A DNA stretch of 25,704 nt from assembly GCA_039932095.1 (NCBI GenBank), contig JBDTQR010000038.1:1-25704 (forward strand), in the 5' to 3' direction. The notes below the pieces were generated by a model, which was not told the origin of the DNA, searched no databases, and was given only the letters and a program-made list of their open reading frames with translations. The position numbers were made by a program, and so were the translations under genes. Shown here in pieces: positions 8,621 through 15,550 of the stretch; the stretch's first letter is position 1, and each line of letters begins with the position of its first letter. This DNA is from Stagnihabitans sp039932095 (GTDB lineage Bacteria; Pseudomonadota; Alphaproteobacteria; Rhodobacterales; Rhodobacteraceae).

Positions 8621-9328
8621 TTATGGAGTAGGGCCGGCAAGCGCTGAAAGCATTCTGATGGGACTGTTGGTCATCACAGTTGCACTCCCTTGATAATTCG
8701 CAATATTCGCCGCGCTGATCGGCATCAAGGCGTCCTCGGCCGTCCCGTTGACACAGTTGCGCAACATCACATCAAGGGCATTCGCGTTGTCCGGCATCTG
8801 ACGCACGCCGCCACCCAGCCGGCGCAATCCCAGCACACAGATCACATTTGCGCCGTACCGCTTTTCGGACCAGAAGTACGGGCCAAGGGCGTCCTCACCG
8901 GACAAAAGGTCACCCGAACTCATCGCCTGGAAAGGGTCAGGCAAGCCGCCGACTTGCTGGAGAAACTCTTCATAGCGGAACCGCCCGAGGGTTGGCCCGG
9001 GCAGGTATCTGGCCAACAGAATAAGCGTATTGTCACCAGGAACAGTTGTGCGGTTCGGCAGGGCAACCCGCTGTTCACGCGCATTCAGGAGCCCGCGCTC
9101 CAAAGCCGTGACGGCGCCGGGGGCATTGACCCAGATGCCGCTGGTCGGGACGCTGACATAGGTCGCGGTATCCATGATTTCCTCGGATGTCTGCGGTTGC
9201 TGCACCAGTGAGGCATCACAAGCCGACAGTAGGAACGCACCAAAAAGCAGGGCCCCGATCCGCTGCGACACCCAAACGCTTACGTCCTGTTTGACCGTCT
9301 TGCGCGACACGACTGCTCCTGTGACCAT
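8621..9328 (-). CDS. bcsN: Cellulose biosynthesis protein BcsN, lipoprotein
   Basis: BcsN is an accessory protein found with alphaproteobacterial bcsA operons; its exact task is not known to me. The call rests on a BcsN-like core, TYVSVPTSGIWV then RVALPNRTTVPGDNTLILLARYL, and on its place directly ahead of bcsA (64-base gap). A lipobox LSAC lies at the end of the hydrophobic segment GALLFGAFLLSAC, so the mature protein should be lipid-anchored. The start is uncertain. The ATG at 9328 is used here; a GTG at 9364 has a better purine site (GGGAAAGG, spacer 11), and a GTG at 9271 would give the most compact lipoprotein signal. All three share the same frame and stop (TAA at 8621-8623). Conserved NVICVLGLRRLGGG in the second half suggests a folded periplasmic domain. 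Confidence 0.75.
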   Translation of the reverse strand: MVTGAVVSRKTVKQDVSVWVSQRIGALLFGAFLLSACDASLVQQPQTSEEIMDTATYVSVPTSGIWVNAPGAVTALERGLLNAREQRVALPNRTTVPGDNTLILLARYLPGPTLGRFRYEEFLQQVGGLPDPFQAMSSGDLLSGEDALGPYFWSEKRYGANVICVLGLRRLGGGVRQMPDNANALDVMLRNCVNGTAEDALMPISAANIANYQGSATVMTNSPIRMLSALAGPTP

Positions 9329-9397
9329 GGTTCTAGATATTGCGCCGACAGAGGGAGTCGCCACCCCAATTCAGACCTTTCCCGTCACAGATGCCCG

Positions 9398-9417
9398 GGT
9401 AAACCTGAAGGGTTACC
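9398..9417 (-). other. Intercistronic hairpin between the EAL gene and bcsN
   Basis: On the minus strand GGTAACCC-TTCA-GGTTTACC forms an 8-bp stem with one mismatch and a 4-base loop. It lies 21 bases after the phosphodiesterase stop and ahead of bcsN. No T-run follows, so it is not a standard intrinsic terminator; an mRNA processing or stability element is possible. This is structure seen by eye only. Confidence 0.35.
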
Positions 9418-9437
9418 AGAATATCACAAACTCAGCC

Positions 9438-10754
9438 TCAGATGGCAAAGTTTTCGAACATTTTCACGTAGTCCGTCGGCTGGGAAATCAAGAAGCCCTG
9501 AACCATGTCAACGCCAAGGTCGCGCAGGGTCTGCAAGACCTCGGTATTGTCCACATGCTCGGCAACCACAGTCAGGTCAAGGCGATGGGCGACGTCGACA
9601 ATCGCGTCGACGATGACCCGGTCAATGCTGTCCGGGTCGATGACGTTGCGGACAAATGCGCCGTCAATCTTGAGGCAATCCACCGGAAAGCTGCGCAGGT
9701 AGTTGAAACTCGACAGCCCCGACCCGAAATCGTCCAGCGCCACCCGGCATCCGAGATTTCGGACTGCCTCGATAAAGGCACGGGCCACCAGCATGTCCGA
9801 GATCACGCAGGTTTCTGTAATCTCAAACTGGATTTGCGCCCCGGGCACCCCGGATTCCGCCAAAAGCCCGGCGATAAAGGGCCACAAGTCAGGATCGCCG
9901 AGCGACGCCCCGGACAGGTTCAGCGACAGATTGACCTCGGGATTGCGCAGCAGAATCCCGGCATTGTCCAGCAGCGCGGATTTCACCACCCAGCGGTCAA
10001 GGTCCCTGATCAAGCCGTAGCGTTCGGCCACCGGAATGACCGAGGCTGCGGAAAAGGTCGTTCCACTTCGGTCCACCATATTGACCAGAAGTTCAAACTG
10101 CATCTCCTGTCGGCTGGCGTCGAAACCAAAGATTTCCTGGGCGTAAAGTTGCAGGCGGTTTTCGGCGATGGCTGATGGAAGGCTGACCAGAATCTGCGCC
10201 TCGACCATTTGCTGCGACGACAGACCCGCCGCCGCCTCCGCGAGGACGACAGCGCCGCGCCCGATGTCCTTGGCCGCCGTGCAGGCTGCCATAGCCGATT
10301 TCAACCAGGTTTGCGGGTCTTCGGTCGTTTGCATCAGCACAAGACCTGCACTTGCCGTCAGACTGAACACTTCGCCAGACCGAGCCAGACTGTAGGCCGA
10401 CACCAGGTTCAGCAAGCTGTCCACCCGAAGCCGTGCTTCGGACAGACCACAACCGGAAAAAATGATCGAAAACTCGTCATCGCCGGTCCGCGCGATCATT
10501 TCCCCTGAAACCAGCGCCTCCCGCAACAGGGCTGCAATGTCGCGCAGGACGGTGTCGCCGGCCTCCAGTCCAGCGCTCAAATTCAGGAATCTGAATTGGT
10601 CGAGGTCGATCATGCACAGGACAGAGGTCTTGCCGACCTGAATGCGATGCCCTGCCAACACTTCGATGAATTCTAGTCGACCAGGAAAGCCAGTAAGGGC
10701 ATCCAAGTCAGGGAAAGTCCCGATTGTTGCCGCAACTTGCGTGACATGCGTCAC
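9438..10754 (-). CDS. GGDEF-EAL protein, predicted c-di-GMP phosphodiesterase
   Basis: The 438-residue cytosolic protein has no transmembrane segment. Residues about 15-170 form a GGDEF domain whose signature is altered to GDDEF (91-95), so cyclase activity is doubtful. Residues about 185-438 form an EAL domain of the ELL variant (Glu221). The usual metal and substrate residues are visible: Asn279 (LNLSG), FEITET with Glu311/Glu314, Asp341-Asp342 (DDFGSG), Lys362 (LKIDG), Glu399 (AEHVD) and Gln419 (VQGF). It should therefore hydrolyse c-di-GMP, perhaps with the GGDEF domain sensing GTP. It precedes bcsN by about 110 bases on the same strand, so it likely lowers the signal that activates BcsA's PilZ domain. 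The start is GTG at 10754, supported by GGGGAG nine bases upstream. Enzyme direction is inferred from residues. Confidence 0.9.
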   Translation of the reverse strand: MTHVTQVAATIGTFPDLDALTGFPGRLEFIEVLAGHRIQVGKTSVLCMIDLDQFRFLNLSAGLEAGDTVLRDIAALLREALVSGEMIARTGDDEFSIIFSGCGLSEARLRVDSLLNLVSAYSLARSGEVFSLTASAGLVLMQTTEDPQTWLKSAMAACTAAKDIGRGAVVLAEAAAGLSSQQMVEAQILVSLPSAIAENRLQLYAQEIFGFDASRQEMQFELLVNMVDRSGTTFSAASVIPVAERYGLIRDLDRWVVKSALLDNAGILLRNPEVNLSLNLSGASLGDPDLWPFIAGLLAESGVPGAQIQFEITETCVISDMLVARAFIEAVRNLGCRVALDDFGSGLSSFNYLRSFPVDCLKIDGAFVRNVIDPDSIDRVIVDAIVDVAHRLDLTVVAEHVDNTEVLQTLRDLGVDMVQGFLISQPTDYVKMFENFAI

Positions 10755-10763
10755 AAACTGGCG

Positions 10764-10769
10764 CTCCCC
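10764..10769 (-). promoter_or_regulatory. Ribosome binding site fixing the GTG start of the GGDEF-EAL gene
   Basis: The minus strand reads GGGGAG nine bases before the GTG at 10754. No ATG near the start competes with it. The start codon itself lies in the palindrome GTGAC-N4-GTCAC (10741-10754). Confidence 0.6.
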
Positions 10770-10855
10770 TGAATGTGATGTGTATCTGCACTATTTGTCA
10801 CATACTTGCAACTACTCGACAGCAAGCCGCCCTCATGCCCCAGTGATCCTGACGG

Positions 10856-12868
10856 CTACTTTGCCGCCTCTGCCACGACGCGCTCGGCATCCCGGGCCTG
10901 CATCTCTCGCAGATGGTCAAAGCTGCAGACATAGCTGCCGGTGCCAAGGCTTTGCGACCGCAGTTCGACGGCAAGATTTCCCAGCTCGGCTTGCGGTATC
11001 AACGCCACCACCTCATCCCAACCCTGCCAGCCCGGCTTGGTGTCAAAGCCAAGGATCTGGCTGCGGCGGGTGGTGATGATGCGCTGCATCTTGGGGGTGA
11101 ACTCTGCCGGTGCCGAGACGGTGACTTTCATCACCGGCTCCAGCAATACCGGCATGCAAAGCGGCAGGGCTTCGGCCATTGCCTTGGCGGCGGCTTTCTG
11201 AAAAGCCATGTCCGAACTGTCAACCGAATGGAAGGTGCCGTCGGTCAGCGTCACGGCAAGATCAACGACCGGATAGCCAAGCGGCCCACGCCCCAAGGCC
11301 GTGCGAACACCGGTCTCTACCGCCGGGATGTACTGTTTGGGAACCACGCCGCCAGTGATGCGGTCTTCGAACTGAAAGCCAGACCCGCGCGGCAGTGGCT
11401 TGATCTCCAGATGCACGTCGGCGAATTCACCATGACCGCCGGACTGCTTCTTGTGGCGGGAATGTCGCGTTGTGGCCTGTGAGATCGTTTCGCGGTAAGG
11501 AACCGCCGGTTCGGCGGACGATATTGCAAGACCGCCGGCCTGCAGGCGTGACAAGGCAATCTTCAGATGAAGCTCGCCTTGGCCGGACAGGATCTGTTCT
11601 CCGGTCTCCGGGTTGGTGGTCAATTGCAGGGCCGGGTCGGTCTCGATCAGCCGGGCGAGGATCGAGGTCAGCTTGACCTCGTCGGTCTGCTTGACCGCGC
11701 GAATCGCCAGTGAGGCCATCGGCGGGGGTGCCATTGGCCGGTCGCGTGCCGCCGCAGGGGCTGCGCCAAGCAGATCGCCGGTGGCGGCTGCGGCCATCCG
11801 GCTCAGCGCCACCACCTCACCCGGCATCGCCGTCCCTTTCGCGGTCGTCTTGGACCCGAACAGGGCCATGACACTGCCTACCCGGTCGGTGCCCAGCGAC
11901 ATGCCCTCCCGCAGTTCGCCCGACCAGACCCGAACATAGGACAGCTTGCCGGATTGGCCGGCATAGACCGTCTTGAACACCTCTGCTGCGATCATGGTCG
12001 CGTCGGTCAAGCCCTGCCGCGCGGCGGCCACCGCCACCTCGGGCGCCTCATGGCGCATCGTCTTCAACAGACGGTGGACGCCGTTGCCATTCTCGGCCGA
12101 CCCAAACAGCACCGGCACCACCAGATCGCGCTGCAAGTCGCTGGTCAGGGTTTCATAGATCTCGCTGGTCGAGGGCACAGTGTCTTCCAGCAATTTCTCC
12201 ATCAACGCGTCGTCGAAATCGGCCAGGGCTTCCAGCATGATGGCCCGGGCAGAGGTTTCGTCCGGCTTCATCTGGTCGGGCAAGCGGATCAGATCCGAGG
12301 GTTTGTGGGCGTTCCACCGCCAGGCGCGTTCGCTGACCAGATCAACCAAGCCCACGACCTGACCGTCGTCACCGCGCAGGGGAATTTCGCGCAGCACCAG
12401 CGGACGTGAGGAATAGGCCTGCAGCGCCTCCAGCGTTGCGCGCACGGAGGTGTCTTGCTGATCCATCTTGTTGATGAAGACCAGATGGGGGATGGCATGC
12501 TCATCCAGGAATTTAAGCTGTCGGGAAATTGCCGCCGCCCGTTCGGGTTGCGGTTCGCAGACAACGATGACCAGATCGGCCACCACCATCGCACATTGCG
12601 TATCGTAGGACAGTTCGACCGAGCCCGGGCAGTCGATCAGCGCCCATGGCTCATCCAGATAGTGAAAGCTCGCTACCGAAAGCTCGACGCTCATCGACCG
12701 TGACCGTGCTTCGTCCGAGGCGTCGCTGACGGTCGTGCCGTCTTTGACCGTGCCCCGCCGGTCGATCGCCCCTGCCGCAAAGAGCAACTCTTCGAATAGG
12801 GTGGTCTTGCCGCTGGCATAGGGCCCCACCAACACGGCACACCGTGGGCCTGAATGATTGTTGCTCAT
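10856..12868 (-). CDS. Elongation factor G-like GTPase (EF-G paralogue)
   Basis: This 670-residue translational-GTPase-family protein has the EF-G domain order: G domain to about residue 270, domain II near 290-370, and domains III-V with the domain IV segment around SGGHGEFADVHLEI and GVVPKQYIPAVETG. The P-loop GPYASGKT is at 15-22, switch I reads RSMSV (Ser60 in place of the usual Thr of RGITI), and G4 is NKMD (133-136). The G3 motif reads DCPGS at 79-83, where canonical EF-G has DTPGH; the catalytic His is replaced by Ser83. This fits the EF-G-like paralogues often annotated as elongation factor G-like protein rather than the housekeeping FusA, which normally sits with rpsL/rpsG and tufA. 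A GGAG site seven bases upstream supports the start at 12868. The transpeptidase gene ends 84 bases upstream on the same strand. Its function in translation or stress is unknown. Confidence 0.88.
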   Translation of the reverse strand: MSNNHSGPRCAVLVGPYASGKTTLFEELLFAAGAIDRRGTVKDGTTVSDASDEARSRSMSVELSVASFHYLDEPWALIDCPGSVELSYDTQCAMVVADLVIVVCEPQPERAAAISRQLKFLDEHAIPHLVFINKMDQQDTSVRATLEALQAYSSRPLVLREIPLRGDDGQVVGLVDLVSERAWRWNAHKPSDLIRLPDQMKPDETSARAIMLEALADFDDALMEKLLEDTVPSTSEIYETLTSDLQRDLVVPVLFGSAENGNGVHRLLKTMRHEAPEVAVAAARQGLTDATMIAAEVFKTVYAGQSGKLSYVRVWSGELREGMSLGTDRVGSVMALFGSKTTAKGTAMPGEVVALSRMAAAATGDLLGAAPAAARDRPMAPPPMASLAIRAVKQTDEVKLTSILARLIETDPALQLTTNPETGEQILSGQGELHLKIALSRLQAGGLAISSAEPAVPYRETISQATTRHSRHKKQSGGHGEFADVHLEIKPLPRGSGFQFEDRITGGVVPKQYIPAVETGVRTALGRGPLGYPVVDLAVTLTDGTFHSVDSSDMAFQKAAAKAMAEALPLCMPVLLEPVMKVTVSAPAEFTPKMQRIITTRRSQILGFDTKPGWQGWDEVVALIPQAELGNLAVELRSQSLGTGSYVCSFDHLREMQARDAERVVAEAAK

Positions 12869-12952
12869 GCTTTGTCTCCGTCGGTTGCAGGTGACCAGCC
12901 GTTCATGTGGGGCCGAGCCACAAGAGATGGGTTCACAGGGCGGCGCGTCGGT

Positions 12953-13993
12953 TCATGATCTTCCTTTGCAAATCGGCAGCGGCCGTGACGGCGCGAGGGG
13001 ATGGTCCTTGGCATATTGCGCGATGATCGGACCCAGAACAGCGTTCGACCAGTATTTCGGTGCACCGATTTCCTTCAGGCAGGACGCGTTCCAGTACAGC
13101 CCCGCCTTCGATAGCGACTGGCCGCGCGCTGTCGCCTGCGCCACGGCGTCGATGTCTGCGACATCGGGATAGATATACAGCGTGGTGGGGTTATTCTGAA
13201 CCATCGCAAAGATGTCACCGGCGTCAGAGGGTGACCAGCTGGTGCAGCCATTGCTTCGGCCACCCGAGTAATCCACCAACGTCCCCAGCGGCACATAGCC
13301 GTCAGGATCGACGTAAGGGCTGCTTGCGTTCATCGTGCGACAGGCATTCCTGATAACCACGGCAGGATGCCCGCCGATGGCGCGGGTTCTGGCGTTGCCG
13401 GTCTCGCCCTGACCTTCAAACTGCAGAAACGGCCGCATGAGAGCAACAATGTCCTTGGACGGGGTGCGGTAATAGCCTTTGAAAGAGGTTTTGGTTTCAG
13501 CCGTCACATAGCCTCCCCCGGTTGTCAGCTCTGACCCAAGCGCATTGCCGAAGTTCTGCGCGCACTGTCTGTCATTCTTGAAATCTGCAATTCCTTTCAG
13601 ATTGCGCCCACTGCCATGGCCCGAGGAAATCGCCCGAAACGTCTGGCTGCCTTCACAGATGATATAAAATCTGCGACCCAGGCTTCCGTCGGCCAAAGAG
13701 TTAGGTCGTGTGGCGTCCATGGCAAAGTAGCACAGATTCCTGACAGCGCCCGATGCCAGTCGTTGCCCATAAAACGCGCGCGCCCTTTGCAGGACGACCG
13801 CCGCGATCTGGCCCTCGCCTGTCCCGACATGTGCGTTGAGCCAGGACGGAATCTCTGCAGAAAGCCCCGCAGACAAGGACGGCAGGGGCAACGCGATGAA
13901 CAGCCCGACGAGCAAACGGCCGACCTGTTGCCGCATCCACCCGCCCGTCCATCGCCAGGTTTCAAAAATGCGAAAGGTCTCAACGGATGTCAT
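12953..13993 (-). CDS. Murein L,D-transpeptidase catalytic domain family protein (YkuD_2 type)
   Basis: The 346-residue secreted protein starts at ATG 13993, where GGAGG stands ten bases upstream (14004-14008). An internal ATG at 13936 would give a tidier signal peptide (MRQQ, hydrophobic core, LSA), but it lacks a comparable site. The nucleophile motif is GRSNGCTSW with Cys250, matching the SNGC pattern of YkuD_2 proteins, which are expected to cross-link or modify peptidoglycan in the periplasm. Flanking stretches KTSFKGYYRTPS and PYVDPDGYVPLGTLVDYSGG also fit that family. A downstream segment (DIFAMVQNNPTTLYIYPDV) completes the domain. Several further Cys residues (88, 113, 144, 218) could form disulphides. 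The specific reaction is inferred; the fold call is good. Confidence 0.8.
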   Translation of the reverse strand: MTSVETFRIFETWRWTGGWMRQQVGRLLVGLFIALPLPSLSAGLSAEIPSWLNAHVGTGEGQIAAVVLQRARAFYGQRLASGAVRNLCYFAMDATRPNSLADGSLGRRFYIICEGSQTFRAISSGHGSGRNLKGIADFKNDRQCAQNFGNALGSELTTGGGYVTAETKTSFKGYYRTPSKDIVALMRPFLQFEGQGETGNARTRAIGGHPAVVIRNACRTMNASSPYVDPDGYVPLGTLVDYSGGRSNGCTSWSPSDAGDIFAMVQNNPTTLYIYPDVADIDAVAQATARGQSLSKAGLYWNASCLKEIGAPKYWSNAVLGPIIAQYAKDHPLAPSRPLPICKGRS

Positions 13994-14003
13994 GGCAATC
14001 GAT

Positions 14004-14008
14004 CCTCC
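14004..14008 (-). promoter_or_regulatory. Strong ribosome binding site deciding the transpeptidase start
   Basis: The minus strand reads GGAGG ten bases before ATG 13993. It favours this start over the in-frame ATG at 13936. Confidence 0.65.
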
Positions 14009-14258
14009 AACACTCTGGAACGGATTTTACTCCACGGGACCGTCGCATGGCAGCAGATGAGGCAGCGCGGTCCTCGATCAAAAGTTAGCAGATCGGTCCG
14101 GTTTGGCAACGGAATGCGACTCTTTGCCGTGCTAATCATTTCACAGCCAACCTCCACCGCCGCCACAAATGGCTTGCGCGCCTGTGTCCAACCCCGTCCC
14201 ACCTCACCCTGCGATACCAACTTGCCTGCCAGTTCAGCTGGGCAACTCTCTTTGGATA

Positions 14259-14287
14259 TTGACGTTTTTTCAGGGCAAGCGTATCCC
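14259..14287 (+). promoter_or_regulatory. Candidate sigma-70 promoter of serC-serA
   Basis: TTGACG (14259-14264) and TATCCC (14282-14287) are separated by exactly 17 bases. The -35 is good and the -10 is weak. Initiation near 14294 would give a leader of about 45 bases that begins just before the two leader hairpins. Confidence 0.4.
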
Positions 14288-14299
14288 GCCAAGTGGGAC

Positions 14300-14341
14300 A
14301 CCCCTCCCCAACGGGGGGCTTTTAGCTGGAAGGCTACCATG
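14300..14341 (+). promoter_or_regulatory. serC leader RNA motif with RBS-sequestering hairpin
   Basis: Two consecutive hairpins precede the serC start. The first is CTCCCC (14304-14309) with GGGGGG (14313-14318) around a 3-base loop. The second is TAGC (14323-14326) with GCTA (14333-14336) around TGGAAG, so the ribosome site GGAAGG (14328-14333) lies in the loop and stem. This matches what is known of the alphaproteobacterial serC leader motif, a putative cis-regulatory RNA of serC-serA operons whose last stem covers the Shine-Dalgarno sequence. The ligand, if any, is unknown. The assignment is by position and structure; no covariance model was run. Confidence 0.6.
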
Positions 14342-15484
14342 ACCGATCTGCAGACCCCGGCCGCGCGGCCGGCAAACCCGCGCTTCTCCTCTGGCCCGTG
14401 TGCCAAGATCCCCGGTTTCTCCCTCGACATGCTGTCCGACGCACCCCTCGGTCGGTCGCACCGCGCGGCCGTTGGCAAGGCCAAGCTGCAAGAGGCGATT
14501 GACCTGACCCGCGAAATTCTCGGCATTCCGGCCGACTACCGCATAGGCATCGTGCCCGCGTCAGATACCGGCGCGGTTGAGATGGCGATGTGGTCGATGC
14601 TTGGGGCCCGGCCGGTCGAAATGCTGGCATGGGAAAGTTTCGGCGAAGGCTGGGTGACCGATGTCGTCAAGCAGCTGAAACTGGATGCCAAGATCAAAGT
14701 TGCGCCCTACGGCCAGATCGTTGACCTCGCCACTGTCGATTTTGACAGCGATGTCGTCTTCACCTGGAACGGCACCACTTCAGGCTGTCGTCTGCCGAAT
14801 GGCAACGCCATCCCGGCTTCCCGTGCCGGTCTGACGATCTGCGACGCCACCTCCGCCGCCTTCGCTATGAACCTGCCATGGGACAAGCTGGATGTAACCA
14901 CGTTCTCCTGGCAGAAGGTTCTGGGCAGTGAGGGCGCGCATGGCATGCTGATCCTGTCGCCGCGCGCAGTACAGCGGCTGGAAAGCTATACCCCCGCCTG
15001 GCCCCTGCCAAAAATCTTCCGCCTGACCTCCAAGGGCAAACTGATCGAAGGCATCTTCGTCGGTGAAACCATCAACACACCGTCAATGATGGCTGTCGAA
15101 GATTACCTCGTTTCGCTGAAATGGGCCAAATCGGTGGGGGGGCTGCTAGGCCTCGTCAACCGGGCTGCCAAGAACGCTCAGGTGATCTGGGACTTTTGCG
15201 CCGGGAACGACTGGATCGCCAATCTGGCCGAAACGCCCGACACCGCCTCCACCACCTCGGTCTGCCTGAAATTCACCGACCCGCGCATCAAGGACGGTTC
15301 AGCTTTCGCGAAGGCCGTCGCCAAGCGCATCGAAAAGGCCGGGGCCGGGCTCGACATGGGGGCTTACCGTGACGCGCCCCCCGGCCTCAGGATCTGGTGC
15401 GGCTCGACCGTGGAAACCACCGATGTTGCCGCCCTGATGCCGTGGATCGCCTATGCGTTCCACGCCGAAATCGCCGCCCAGTAG
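14339..15484 (+). CDS. serC: Phosphoserine aminotransferase (SerC)
   Basis: SerC converts 3-phosphohydroxypyruvate and glutamate to O-phosphoserine and 2-oxoglutarate in the second step of serine synthesis; it can also serve pyridoxal phosphate synthesis. The protein is 381 residues from ATG 14339; the open frame upstream to 13616 has no coding character and includes the leader. The PLP lysine is Lys193 in TTFSWQKVLGSEGAHGM, with Asp169 (CDATSAAF) expected to contact the pyridine nitrogen. NPRFSSGPCAKIPGF near the N-terminus is typical of the alphaproteobacterial/Methanosarcina-type SerC branch. serA follows after 66 bases on the same strand, so the two are one operon under the leader described. 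No anomaly seen. Confidence 0.96.
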   Translation: MTDLQTPAARPANPRFSSGPCAKIPGFSLDMLSDAPLGRSHRAAVGKAKLQEAIDLTREILGIPADYRIGIVPASDTGAVEMAMWSMLGARPVEMLAWESFGEGWVTDVVKQLKLDAKIKVAPYGQIVDLATVDFDSDVVFTWNGTTSGCRLPNGNAIPASRAGLTICDATSAAFAMNLPWDKLDVTTFSWQKVLGSEGAHGMLILSPRAVQRLESYTPAWPLPKIFRLTSKGKLIEGIFVGETINTPSMMAVEDYLVSLKWAKSVGGLLGLVNRAAKNAQVIWDFCAGNDWIANLAETPDTASTTSVCLKFTDPRIKDGSAFAKAVAKRIEKAGAGLDMGAYRDAPPGLRIWCGSTVETTDVAALMPWIAYAFHAEIAAQ

Positions 15485-15550
15485 CGCGACCTCACCCTTG
15501 GCAGGATGGGCCATCCGGCCCATCGCCCCCTCACATCACAGGAGCTCATC

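Larger units (their letters stand above)
13994..14338. other. Divergent intergenic region between the transpeptidase gene and serC
   Basis: This 345-base gap separates two divergent starts. The left end holds the transpeptidase ribosome site (14004-14008). The right end holds the serC promoter candidate and leader hairpins. I see no open frame with coding character, tRNA or long repeat in the middle (about 14040-14250); it is merely rich in CAAC/CCACC runs. Confidence 0.6.

Noticed and set aside
9438..10754. Active diguanylate cyclase
   Set aside because: The signature is GDDEF with a Gly to Asp change, while the EAL residues are kept; phosphodiesterase is the better call.
10856..12868. Housekeeping elongation factor G (fusA)
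   Set aside because: Altered G3 motif and no rpsL, rpsG or tufA neighbours; it fits the EF-G-like paralogue group.
13616..14338. Upstream extension of the serC frame
   Set aside because: It runs through the transpeptidase gene on the other strand, the promoter and the leader hairpins; SerC proteins begin near 14339.
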